From: Edaphobacter flagellatus
GTDB taxonomy: Bacteria; Acidobacteriota; Terriglobia; Terriglobales; Acidobacteriaceae
Assembly (NCBI RefSeq): GCF_025264665.1
Contig: NZ_CP073697.1
Location: 620,001-684,000 of the forward strand
Direction of reading: 5' to 3'
DNA: 64,000 bases
Shown here: one piece after another, positions 17,301 to 25,101 of the stretch
How positions within the stretch are numbered: position 1 is the stretch's first letter
Layout of the letters: every line of letters starts with the position of its first letter
Notes under the pieces: generated by a model
Seen by the model: the letters and a program-made list of their open reading frames with translations, nothing else
Told to the model about the DNA's origin: nothing
Database searches by the model: none
Program-made: the position numbers and the translations under genes

Positions 17301-18797
17301 TTGATCTCCCCTCCTCCGCATCATGACATTTACTCCATCGAAGACCTTGCGCAGCTGATCTATGATCTGAAGCGCGTCAATCCGAAGGCAACCGTTGGAG
17401 TAAAGCTGGTTTCAGGATGCGGCGTTGGCACCGTCGCTGCCGGTGTTGCCAAAGCATATGCAGATTACGTCGTTATCGCCGGCAACACGGGAGGCACCGG
17501 AGCTGCAGCACTCTCGAGCATCAAGTATGCCGGTAATCCGTGGGAGCTTGGACTTGCTGAGGCCCAGCAGGTGCTGATCCAGAACGGGATGCGCGGACGT
17601 GTACGCCTTCGTACCGATGGTGGCCTGGCAACTGCGCGTGATGTGCTGGTCGCCGCATTGCTAGGTGCCGATGAGTATGCTTTCGGCACGGCCGTGCTGG
17701 TCGTGCTGGGTTGCGACATGGCGCGGCAGTGCCACCTGAACACATGCCCCACAGGCATCGCCACACAGAAACCTGAGTTGCGCGCGAAGTTCCGCGGCAA
17801 GCCGGAGCATGTTGTCCGTTTCTTCGAGCAGCTCTCTGCCGATCTGCAGCATATGCTGGCGCGCTATGGTCTTCCCTCTCTTGAAGCAGCAATCGGACGC
17901 TCCGATCTGCTGGAGCAGGTACGCTTCGATGGCAACCTCGACCTGGCTCCCATGCTGGCTCAGGTTGGCGATGGACCACGTCGCTGGATGGGAGGACGCA
18001 ACGATCAGCCGCAGCCCAAGCCTCCCATCGATGAGCAGTGGGTTGTACCAGCGCTCGATGCGGTGGAAGCCGGTAAGCCTTATGTGGTCGAGTCGACGAT
18101 CGCCAACAGCGACCGCTCCGTTGGAGCACGTCTTGCGGGCGAGCTTGCACTGCGTCGCGCACAATCTGATCTCCACGCTGACGTCACCTTCCGTCTGAAC
18201 GGCATCGCGGGTCAATCGTTCGGCGCTTTTGCGGCAGATGGCATGAAGCTTGTACTCGAAGGCCAGGCAAATGACTTCGTGGGCAAGGGACTCTCCGGCG
18301 GCGAACTCATCGTTCGCGCACGAGGTCTTGCAGCCAAAGACAGTGGCCAACATGTGATCATCGGCAACGTAGCTCTTTACGGAGCAACATCCGGCAGACT
18401 GTTTGCTGCGGGACGCGCTGGCGAACGCTTCGCCGTCCGCAATTCCGGCGCAACTGCGGTCGTTGAAGGTGTTGGCGACCACGGTTGTGAGTACATGACC
18501 GGCGGAACAGTCGTAGTGCTGGGCAAGGTTGGCTTGAACTTCGGGGCTGGCATGACCGGTGGCGTAGCTTGGGTCTATGACGCAGACGGCAACTCCATCC
18601 GTGGCGACCGCTTCCATCCGGAATTCATCACGCCCGAAACCTTCGACTCTGTCGACGCGGAAGCGCAGGAGTTCCTCAAGCACTTGCTCGAACAGCACAC
18701 CAACCTTGCCGACAGCGGACTGGCGCGAACGATGTTGGCAGATTGGCCAACTTATTCGAAAGCCTTCATTAGGTTGACACCCAAACCGCAGGCATAG
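14262..18797 (+). CDS. gltB: glutamate synthase, large (alpha) subunit
   Basis: Makes two glutamates from glutamine and 2-oxoglutarate. The 1511-residue protein has all the parts: a short propeptide, the class II amidotransferase nucleophile Cys at residue 36 (DSCGVGFVA), the central domain, the FMN-binding barrel (NTGEGGEDS near 900), the 3Fe-4S cysteines in CDMARQCHLNTCPTG, and a C-terminal GXGXG beta-helix. The Cys must be N-terminal after processing, which supports the ATG at 14262. No gltD small subunit follows; the next gene is cydA. It may pair with a distant GltD or use ferredoxin. It diverges from argR across the ARG-box pair, which would tie glutamate supply to arginine status. A terminator lies just downstream. 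Confidence 0.96.
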   Translation: MERSRAHVSAPTSIPSCVRANPGSSLIDERFDHDSCGVGFVASIHANSTHTILKQALTALGRLAHRGATAADGKSSDGVGILAGIPREFFIRVAGLSVSPDAPLGVGMLFIPKDETRAEALLERALQSHDLTVLAWRDVPVKTEYLGEMALSTMPNIRQVLVTDAEGAEAGTTERRLYLARKQFERSHERGDVTGYICSLSTQTVVYKAMCTGVDLAAFYPDLAAEDYVTPFAVFHQRYATNTLPTWHRAQPGRTLGHNGEINTVWGNRARMAARDSTLPVECKPVLTQGGTDSTSLDEAVELISHNGRTLAEAMRMLLPPAVVAGHTSSFLRYHADCAEPWDGPAAIAFSNGRMVGAVLDRNGLRPCRFSVTKDGLVVAGSEAGLVDLDPNEVTHSGRLGPGQMLLIDLEKHVLYEDEELTELFDAGATYAKLLEDALLEPVAAEPYGDTSALATIQRGFGYTREDVKMILQPMATDGKDAVWSMGDDTPLAFLARTPRPVYAYFRQRFAQVTNPPIDSLRESIVVSLHTRLGPWPHMLDKNAPLPGISVPSPFLSLGQVAALRAGKYPHQPELHLAELDCLFPSESTLLAGLDAISMQAIELVRNGARILLLTDRRASAKQLPVPMAMATGAIHEALVSAGLRTLVGLAVEAGDCRDIHHAAVLIGYGAGTVCPWLALETGRAVAPAGTDPDVAEKKMLKALDAGLAKVMSKMGISVVDSYRDARLFDILGLHSSVVTRCFPETPAPLSGIGFAEVERQLRQTWQPASEQTPASADLPDYGWVRFRKADVAEPHAWQPPTVKALQSVVGSARNVPQPTDPAGAFAIYTRDIISRDPAVLRDLLEIRPAGAELSLDEVEKPASLTKRFVASAMSLGSLSPEAHQTITAAMNMLGARSNTGEGGEDSAVYKIATAGGSLTPSSGGTSTAVHAQGGVAVAEPLVAAPAVHVSLNNKIKQIASGRFGVTAEYLAHAEEIEIKVAQGAKPGEGGQLPGHKVSGLIARLRHAQPGVALISPPPHHDIYSIEDLAQLIYDLKRVNPKATVGVKLVSGCGVGTVAAGVAKAYADYVVIAGNTGGTGAAALSSIKYAGNPWELGLAEAQQVLIQNGMRGRVRLRTDGGLATARDVLVAALLGADEYAFGTAVLVVLGCDMARQCHLNTCPTGIATQKPELRAKFRGKPEHVVRFFEQLSADLQHMLARYGLPSLEAAIGRSDLLEQVRFDGNLDLAPMLAQVGDGPRRWMGGRNDQPQPKPPIDEQWVVPALDAVEAGKPYVVESTIANSDRSVGARLAGELALRRAQSDLHADVTFRLNGIAGQSFGAFAADGMKLVLEGQANDFVGKGLSGGELIVRARGLAAKDSGQHVIIGNVALYGATSGRLFAAGRAGERFAVRNSGATAVVEGVGDHGCEYMTGGTVVVLGKVGLNFGAGMTGGVAWVYDADGNSIRGDRFHPEFITPETFDSVDAEAQEFLKHLLEQHTNLADSGLARTMLADWPTYSKAFIRLTPKPQA

Positions 18798-18816
18798 CTG
18801 CAATATAGCTTCATCG

Positions 18817-18840
18817 ATAGCCCCGGGAAACCGGGGCTAT
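18817..18840 (+). terminator. intrinsic terminator after gltB
   Basis: ATAGCCCCGG and CCGGGGCTAT form a perfect 10-bp stem with a GAAA tetraloop, followed by TTGCTTCTTT. It begins 20 bases after the gltB stop. Confidence 0.88.
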
Positions 18841-18861
18841 TTGCTTCTTTGAACCGGTTAT

Positions 18862-18893
18862 CGATTAGCGGAATCTTTTTCTTGCGCTAATCG
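18862..18893. promoter_or_regulatory. inverted repeat upstream of cydAB
   Basis: CGATTAGCG and CGCTAATCG are perfect 9-bp arms around a 14-base T-rich loop, 72 bp upstream of the cydA start. It could be an operator for oxygen- or respiration-linked control or a second hairpin behind gltB. It does not match the FNR consensus. Confidence 0.4.
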
Positions 18894-18964
18894 CTCCGCC
18901 TTTCTCTTTTCAAGAGTTGCCTCTCTTTGTATGTGTATAAATGGTGGCAAGAGGAGACCACTGG

Positions 18965-20338
18965 ATGGACGCGCTCACGCTTCATCGGATCCACTTCGCC
19001 TTTACCATCACCTATCACTACCTCTTCCCACAACTCACCATGGGATTAGCGCTTCTTATCGTTGTAATGAAGACGGTCGCGCTACGTACAACCGATGATG
19101 AAAAGCGCGAGTTTTACGACGTCGCTGCTCGGTTCTGGGCGCGCATCTTTGCAGTGAACTTCGTACTTGGCGTTGTTACCGGTATTCCAATGGAATTTCA
19201 GTTTGGCACGAACTGGTCGGAGTTCTCGCGACGCACGGGAGGAGTCATCGGCCAACCGTTAGCGATGGAGGGCGTCTTTTCTTTCTTCCTCGAATCGGCT
19301 TTCCTCGGCCTGCTGCTCTTCGGAGAGCGGCGCATCTCGCGCGCACTTCACTGGTTTGCAGCCTTCATGGTCTTCGTCGGATCGTGGATATCGGGATTCT
19401 TCATTATCGTGACCGATGCGTGGATGCAGCATCCCGTCGCCTACAAGTTGCTGCCGCATGGAATCTATGAGGTAACAAGCTTCTGGGGTTTGCTCATGAA
19501 TCCGTGGGCCTGGATTCAATACGCACACAATATGTCTGGCGCCGTGATCACAGGCGCATTCGTCGTAGCGGCAACCGGAGCGCTCTATCTGCTGCAGGGC
19601 CGGTTTGAGCCATATGGTCGCATCTACGTCAAAATAGGCGTCATCGCGGGAGTCGCTTCATGCATCGCGCAGATCTTTCCAACTGGCGATATGCATGGCA
19701 AGTACATGGCGAAGCATCAGCCCGCAGCGGTAGCAGGAATGGAAGGGCTTTTTCATTCAACTCCCGGCGCTCCGATTGTGTTGATGGGACAACCCGATGT
19801 CGAAAATCAGACGATCGACAATCCACTAGTCGTCAACAAGGTGCTTAGCTTCCTCATCTATGGCACAACAGCGGCAGAAGTTAAGGGCCTGGATCAATTT
19901 CCCAAAGAAGACTGGCCTGGCGCCTTACCGCTGCTGTTTTACAGCTATCACATCATGGCCGGGCTTGGGACCTACTTCGTCGCTCTTATGGCCGTGGCAG
20001 CTTTTCTACTCTATCGCGGTACGCTCTATTCAACGCGATGGATTCTGTGGCCGCTTTTACTCAGTTTCCCGCTCCCCTATATCGCAAACACCGCAGGCTG
20101 GATGACTGCTGAATTAGGCCGCCAGCCGTGGCTCGTTTATGGTTTGCTACGAACATCGGAAGGCTACTCCAAACATGTCGGCCCCGGAACGAGCTTGTTT
20201 ACTCTGCTCGGTTTTCTGGGAATGTATTCGGTACTGTCGATCCTATGGATCGTGATGGTTTATACGGCAATTCAAAAAGGACCGAGGGCTCCTGCGGTCG
20301 ATGCAGGCCATGATGGACACACGTTGACAACGGCATAA
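18965..20338 (+). CDS. cydA: cytochrome bd oxidase subunit I
   Basis: An integral membrane quinol oxidase subunit that carries haems b558, b595 and d and reduces oxygen to water at low oxygen. The protein has about 457 residues and nine or so membrane helices. LHRIHFAFTITYHYLFPQL holds the N-terminal haem-ligand His region. GFFIIVTDAWMQHPVAY and the conserved AGWMTAELGRQPW follow. The Q-loop is of the short type, without the C-terminal insertion of the E. coli enzyme. I start at the ATG at 18965, which has GAGGAG eight bases upstream; the ATG at 18941 adds eight residues without a ribosome-binding site. cydB follows after 20 bp. No cydX or cydDC is seen. Confidence 0.96.
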   Translation: MDALTLHRIHFAFTITYHYLFPQLTMGLALLIVVMKTVALRTTDDEKREFYDVAARFWARIFAVNFVLGVVTGIPMEFQFGTNWSEFSRRTGGVIGQPLAMEGVFSFFLESAFLGLLLFGERRISRALHWFAAFMVFVGSWISGFFIIVTDAWMQHPVAYKLLPHGIYEVTSFWGLLMNPWAWIQYAHNMSGAVITGAFVVAATGALYLLQGRFEPYGRIYVKIGVIAGVASCIAQIFPTGDMHGKYMAKHQPAAVAGMEGLFHSTPGAPIVLMGQPDVENQTIDNPLVVNKVLSFLIYGTTAAEVKGLDQFPKEDWPGALPLLFYSYHIMAGLGTYFVALMAVAAFLLYRGTLYSTRWILWPLLLSFPLPYIANTAGWMTAELGRQPWLVYGLLRTSEGYSKHVGPGTSLFTLLGFLGMYSVLSILWIVMVYTAIQKGPRAPAVDAGHDGHTLTTA

Positions 20339-20358
20339 CTCTTCCACGAGGAGAAGCG

Positions 20359-21405
20359 ATGGGAACACTTTGGTTCTGGATTGTGGCTGCAATGTTGACC
20401 ATATATGTCGTCCTCGATGGATTCGATATCGGCGTCGGTATTGTCTATCTGTTTGTTGCGCGGACAGAACAGGACAAGCGCAAAGCCATGCATGCCATCG
20501 GCCCAGTTTGGGATGGCAATGAAGTCTGGCTGATCGCGGGCGGAGGCACCCTGTTCTTTGCGTTTCCACTGCTCTATGCGTCTTCGTTTAGTGGCTTCTA
20601 CCTTCCGCTGACAATTGTGCTCTGGCTATTGATGATCCGCGGCTTAAGTATCGAACTCCGGGCACACACCCACGACAAGGTATATATCAGCTTATTTGAT
20701 ACAACGTTCTCTCTGTCCAGCATATTGCTGGCAATCTTTTTTGGAGCCGCATTGGCCAATGTAATTCGCGGAGTCCCACTCGGTACCGATGACTACTTCT
20801 TCCTGCCCTTGTGGACCAATTGGAGAACTGGAGCTAACCCTGGCATTCTTGACTGGTACACCGCCATCGGTGGCGTCCTTGCCCTGCTCGCTCTGGCGCT
20901 TCATGGTTTGCTATATCTTGCCCTCAAAACCGCGCATGCATTGAATGAACGCGCTACAGCTATGGCGAAACGGCTTTGGCCTATTGTGCTTCTTCTTACA
21001 TTGGCCAGCATTCCGGCAACTGTAATCGCCCGTCCGGAATCGCTGGCTCACTATCGCGAACACGGCGCATTCTGGCTTGCACCAGCAGCAGTTATCACAG
21101 GACTGGCTACTGTCGCCGTATCCCTCGCTCGTGGCTGGGAGTGGCGAGCATTCTTAGGTTCATGCTTATACCTAGCGGCCATGCTGGTCGGCGCAGCAGC
21201 AGGTTTGTTCCCAGTCGTGCTTCCATCCGTTGGTACAGCAGGGCGCGATATTACAATCGACCGCGCTCTCGCAGGTCCGCACACCTTACGCGTGGGCTTG
21301 GCATGGTGGAGCTTCGGTATCACGCTGGCGGTCATCTATTCAGTTACGGTTTACTGGCTCTTCCGCGGCAAAGTACCAGAGCACGCAGAAGGTTACGGGC
21401 ACTGA
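20359..21405 (+). CDS. cydB: cytochrome bd oxidase subunit II
   Basis: The 348-residue partner of CydA, a multi-helix membrane protein that stabilises the haems of subunit I. Landmarks are LDGFDIGVGIVYLF in helix 1, IGPVWDGNEVWLI, and FYLPLTIVLWLLMIRGLSIELR, all typical of CydB. The ATG at 20359 has GAGGAG about eight bases upstream, 20 bp after the cydA stop, so the two are surely cotranscribed. The following gene is on the opposite strand and its stop lies 6 bp away, so the operon ends here. Confidence 0.96.
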   Translation: MGTLWFWIVAAMLTIYVVLDGFDIGVGIVYLFVARTEQDKRKAMHAIGPVWDGNEVWLIAGGGTLFFAFPLLYASSFSGFYLPLTIVLWLLMIRGLSIELRAHTHDKVYISLFDTTFSLSSILLAIFFGAALANVIRGVPLGTDDYFFLPLWTNWRTGANPGILDWYTAIGGVLALLALALHGLLYLALKTAHALNERATAMAKRLWPIVLLLTLASIPATVIARPESLAHYREHGAFWLAPAAVITGLATVAVSLARGWEWRAFLGSCLYLAAMLVGAAAGLFPVVLPSVGTAGRDITIDRALAGPHTLRVGLAWWSFGITLAVIYSVTVYWLFRGKVPEHAEGYGH

Positions 21406-21411
21406 ACCAAG

Positions 21412-22188
21412 CTACCAAGCATGATGGAAGCCATCTCTCTCCGTGAGACGAACCTCCGTTTGGAAAAGATTGCTAAGCCGTTCCTCCGTCAGCAGACTCT
21501 TCCGCGGACCATCGGCAGCAATGCGTCCATCTTTCATCATCAGGATGCGTTCGATCTCGGGAATGATGTCGGAGACATGATGCGTGATCAACAGAATGCC
21601 TGTCCCCTGCTGTGCAAGATGCCGTAGCAACTCGCGCAGATCGCGCTGCGCGGCGAGATCAAGCGCATTCGAGGGTTCGTCGAGAAGAAGCATCTGTGAA
21701 GAAGCAACGAGCGCGCGGCCAATCATGATGCGCCGCTGTTGGCCGGCAGACATGTGACCCACCAGCTTGTCGCGCAATGGGTCCGCGTCGATCAAAGCAA
21801 GAACCTCATCGGCACGAACTCGCATCTCGTCTGTCACCATAAGATTCGGCCAGAGCGTGGATGAAGAAAAGAAGCCAGTCAGCACCGCATCCCGCCCGGT
21901 TGTCGTCAATGTATGCTTCCCTGGCAACTCAGTCGAAACGACGCCGAGACGTTTCTTCAGCTCCGTAAGGTCCCAACGCGCTCGCCCAAAGATACAAACA
22001 TCCATCCCATCTTCAACAATCGGGTAGCATTCGCAGGTGATGGTTTTAATAAGCGTCGATTTGCCACATCCGTTTGGACCAAGGATAGCGATGTGTTCTC
22101 CAGTATTGACGGACAAATTGATATCACGAAGGACAATATTCTCGCCGCGGGCAACGTTAACATGCTTCAGTTCAAGAAAAGGTGGCAT
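21412..22188 (-). CDS. orphan ABC transporter ATP-binding protein
   Basis: A 258-residue single ABC ATPase. It has Walker A GPNGCGKST at about 38-46, a degenerate signature SAGQQRR in place of LSGGQ, Walker B MLLLDEPSNALD, and the switch His in LLITHH. The order and the SAGQQRR form resemble the molybdate-type ModF/PhrA-like ATPases. No permease or binding protein is adjacent. It lies 51 bp after the molybdenum hydroxylase genes on the same strand, so a link to molybdenum handling is possible but is inference from position. The start is taken as the ATG at 22188; the ribosome-binding site there is poorly spaced. Confidence 0.85.
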   Translation of the reverse strand: MPPFLELKHVNVARGENIVLRDINLSVNTGEHIAILGPNGCGKSTLIKTITCECYPIVEDGMDVCIFGRARWDLTELKKRLGVVSTELPGKHTLTTTGRDAVLTGFFSSSTLWPNLMVTDEMRVRADEVLALIDADPLRDKLVGHMSAGQQRRIMIGRALVASSQMLLLDEPSNALDLAAQRDLRELLRHLAQQGTGILLITHHVSDIIPEIERILMMKDGRIAADGPRKSLLTEERLSNLFQTEVRLTERDGFHHAW

Positions 22189-22239
22189 TCCTTTCTAGAA
22201 TAGATGAAATAGCAGATACCCCCAAAGAGTAACCAACTT

Positions 22240-24516
22240 CTAGATTGAGTAGCCAGCTCGCTTGAAAGGCATTGTCCTTACTCGATCACCGGTAGCGGCG
22301 AAGATGGCATTGCTTAATGCTGCAGCCAATGGTGGCAAGCAAGGCTCTCCCAGTCCAGCGGGACGGAAATCCGACTGGATGAAGTGGACCTCTACCGGCG
22401 GCGCGCTGGCCATCCTCAGAATGGGATACTCGGCAAAATTACTCTGCTGAATACGCCCCTCTTCTACACCGACCTCCAGCCCCACGGCCGTGGATAGAGC
22501 ATCGATTGCACCTCCCTGTGCCTGATTTTCGGCGCTGCTCATGTTGATGATTGGGCCAATATCTCCAACGACTGTGATCTTGTGGACAGTGATGTGCTTG
22601 TTGGCGTCGACGCTCAGTTCCACGGCCTCAGCAATATGGCCGCCATACGAACAGGCGAAGGCAATGCCGAGTCCACGGCCTGCGGGTAGCTTCTTTCCCC
22701 ATCCGGATTTTTCTGCGACCAGTTTGAGAACACCTGCGGCACGTGCGGGATTATAGGTACGACTGAGGTCGGGCGGAGGACCTTGCGCTGGTTTGGTCAA
22801 CGGCCTGTTGAACCACTCCAGCAGAAACTCAACATGATCGCGTCCTGCAGCAACCGATAGCTCGTGCAGGAAGCTTCCAACAACAAACATCTGCACATTA
22901 TCTGTTGGAGCGCGCCAGGGGCCGCACGGAATCATCAACGGCATCAGGCTCATGGCATAGCGCACATTGGGTGCGATATCCGTGGGGAAGCTGTTGCCGC
23001 TACGGCTTCCGCCTGTGACTGCCCGTTTACCATCTGCCGAAAAAGCTACGAGATGGTTCTGGAAAGCAGAGAGCTTCCCACTTTTATCGACTGCGCCCTT
23101 CAGGAAGTGATAGCCACCTACACGGAAGAAATCGTGGGCAAAATCATCTTCACGCTTCCATTGCAATTTGACGGGAGCCTTAACTTTCATTGCGATGGCG
23201 GCAGCTTCGCACAGGTAATCATTCATTAGTCTGCGACCAAAACCGCCCCCAGCGCGTGTCTGATGGATGACAACTTTATCCTCGGGCAGATTGAGCATTT
23301 TAATGATCATGGCCAGGCCGCGATCGGACTGCTGGCTTGGCGTCCACATTTCCATCGTGCCATCATGCCACCAGGCCGTACTGTTTTGCGGCTCAAGCTG
23401 TTGATGCGAAACCATGGCGTAGTCGTAAGAAGCCTCGACGATCTTTCCTGCAGCGGCGAAAGCAGCGTCAACATCGCCCACATTGATCTCGGGCGGGGGC
23501 ATCGCTGCACTCAGTTCCTTGGCTTTGGCAGCTGCCTGAGTGAGCGAGTCCTTCGATGCAGCACTTTCGTCCCATTCGACCTTGAGCGCAGCCTTGGCGC
23601 GGAAAGCATCCCAAGTGCTCTTGGCAATGATGGCAACACCTGGCATCACCTCCAGCGGCGTGCCTGTGCCTTCGAGCGTAAAGGCATCGACAATACCCGG
23701 CATCTTCTTAATCTCGTCCAAGTTGGCACTTTTGACTTTACCGCCAACCGCAGGACACTTTGTGTAGCTGGCATACAGCATCCCTGGAAGCTGTACATCG
23801 ATCCCGAAGAGCGGTTTACCGGTAACAACCTTCTGGTTATCGACACCCGTGAAACGTTTGCCCAGCAGCTTGTACTGCGCACGTGTCTTCAGCGGAACCT
23901 TGGTGGCATCCGGCACTGGCAGAGCCGATGCGACTTTGGCCACAGCGCCGTATGTAAGCTTTCGACCAGATGACGTGTGTGTGATAACGCTGGATGCAGC
24001 GGTGCACTCCGTTTCGGACACGCCCCACTGCTTCGCCGCGGCGGCGATCAACATGGCACGAGCAGTCGCTCCAGCTTGCCGCAGCTGATCCCATCCACGC
24101 GGAATAGATGTAGAACCGCCAGCACCTTGATAGCCATAGACCTTAGGATTGATCGGAGCCTGATCGACCTTCACCGTGCTCCAGTCTGCATCAAGCTCCT
24201 CCGCGATAATGAGGCCAAAAGCGGTCTTGATCCCTTGCCCAATCTCCGGCCCCTTGGAAAAGACGGTGACGGTATTGTCAGGCGCGACACGGACAAACGC
24301 ATTGAGTGTGGTAGTTTCACTGCCGCTAGTCTCGGCGCGAGCAGAACGCGTATCCAGATAGAAAGCCAGTGTCAGACCGCCACCAGCGAGCCCTGCAAGC
24401 TTAATAAAGGAGCGCCGTCCCATGGTTGAAATGATGGGCGATGAGATCGTCTCGACCTCGGCAATGAGAGCCTGGATCTCGGTATCGTACTGTGCGAATG
24501 TCTCTGCAGCCGCCAT
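22240..24516 (-). CDS. xanthine dehydrogenase family molybdopterin-binding subunit (IorB-like), Tat-exported
   Basis: The large catalytic subunit of a two-component molybdenum hydroxylase, 758 residues, like isoquinoline 1-oxidoreductase beta subunits or periplasmic aldehyde oxidoreductases. Motifs are GGGFGRRLMNDY for cofactor contact and GLGEPCLPP near the C-terminus, whose Glu is the catalytic base. A Tat motif, GRRSFIKLAGLAGGG, begins at about residue 33. The start at 24516 has AAGGAG eight bases upstream, so a 31-residue stretch really seems to precede the twin arginines, which is unusual. The iron-sulfur subunit gene lies 15 bp upstream. No FAD subunit is present, so electrons probably leave to a cytochrome or quinone. 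The substrate is not evident. Confidence 0.9.
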   Translation of the reverse strand: MAAAETFAQYDTEIQALIAEVETISSPIISTMGRRSFIKLAGLAGGGLTLAFYLDTRSARAETSGSETTTLNAFVRVAPDNTVTVFSKGPEIGQGIKTAFGLIIAEELDADWSTVKVDQAPINPKVYGYQGAGGSTSIPRGWDQLRQAGATARAMLIAAAAKQWGVSETECTAASSVITHTSSGRKLTYGAVAKVASALPVPDATKVPLKTRAQYKLLGKRFTGVDNQKVVTGKPLFGIDVQLPGMLYASYTKCPAVGGKVKSANLDEIKKMPGIVDAFTLEGTGTPLEVMPGVAIIAKSTWDAFRAKAALKVEWDESAASKDSLTQAAAKAKELSAAMPPPEINVGDVDAAFAAAGKIVEASYDYAMVSHQQLEPQNSTAWWHDGTMEMWTPSQQSDRGLAMIIKMLNLPEDKVVIHQTRAGGGFGRRLMNDYLCEAAAIAMKVKAPVKLQWKREDDFAHDFFRVGGYHFLKGAVDKSGKLSAFQNHLVAFSADGKRAVTGGSRSGNSFPTDIAPNVRYAMSLMPLMIPCGPWRAPTDNVQMFVVGSFLHELSVAAGRDHVEFLLEWFNRPLTKPAQGPPPDLSRTYNPARAAGVLKLVAEKSGWGKKLPAGRGLGIAFACSYGGHIAEAVELSVDANKHITVHKITVVGDIGPIINMSSAENQAQGGAIDALSTAVGLEVGVEEGRIQQSNFAEYPILRMASAPPVEVHFIQSDFRPAGLGEPCLPPLAAALSNAIFAATGDRVRTMPFKRAGYSI

Positions 24517-24531
24517 GAAATGTCTCCTTCC

Positions 24532-24987
24532 TCAACCTTCGGTGCCAGCAGCACGATGGACCGCTGCTTTGATGCGGTTGTAAGTGGCACAGCGACAGAT
24601 ATTGGTCATCCCCGCTTCGATCTCTGCATCGGTCGGCTTGGGGTGCTGGGCCAGAAGTGAAACTGCACTGAGAATCTGACCGCCCTGACAGTAGCCGCAC
24701 TGAGGCACATCGAGGTCCATCCAGGCCTGCTGGACAGGATGCAACCTATCCCCTTCCGCCAATCCTTCGATGGTCGTGATGCTTCCCGTCACTTGTGCGA
24801 TCGGCAGCAAACAGGAACGAACGGCTTTGCCGTCCATCAGCACGGTACATGCGCCGCACATGCCGATGCCGCAGCCGTATTTCGTGCCCTTCATATCGAG
24901 CGTATCGCGCAACACCCATAACAGCGGGGTGTCATCAGCCGCATCTACCGTTTGAGACTTCCGATTGATGTTGATCTTGAAAGGCAT
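24532..24987 (-). CDS. (2Fe-2S)-binding subunit of the molybdenum hydroxylase (IorA-like)
   Basis: A 151-residue electron-transfer subunit. The N-terminal plant-ferredoxin-like domain has GTKYGCGIGMCGACTV for the first 2Fe-2S cluster. The C-terminal helical domain has CGYCQGGQ and ICRCATY for the second. This is the standard small subunit of IorAB-type enzymes and passes electrons from the molybdenum centre. It has no signal peptide of its own and would be exported bound to the Tat-signal-bearing large subunit, as known for this group. The large-subunit gene follows 15 bp downstream. Confidence 0.93.
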   Translation of the reverse strand: MPFKININRKSQTVDAADDTPLLWVLRDTLDMKGTKYGCGIGMCGACTVLMDGKAVRSCLLPIAQVTGSITTIEGLAEGDRLHPVQQAWMDLDVPQCGYCQGGQILSAVSLLAQHPKPTDAEIEAGMTNICRCATYNRIKAAVHRAAGTEG

Positions 24988-25101
24988 CTAACCTCACCTC
25001 ATGCAAATGTGGGATCACCTTGAAACATTCGGCTGATGTAATGATACGCTCTGCACGCCGTACCCTTCTGCGGCCTCAAAGGTCGGACTGAGGCCAGCCA
25101 A

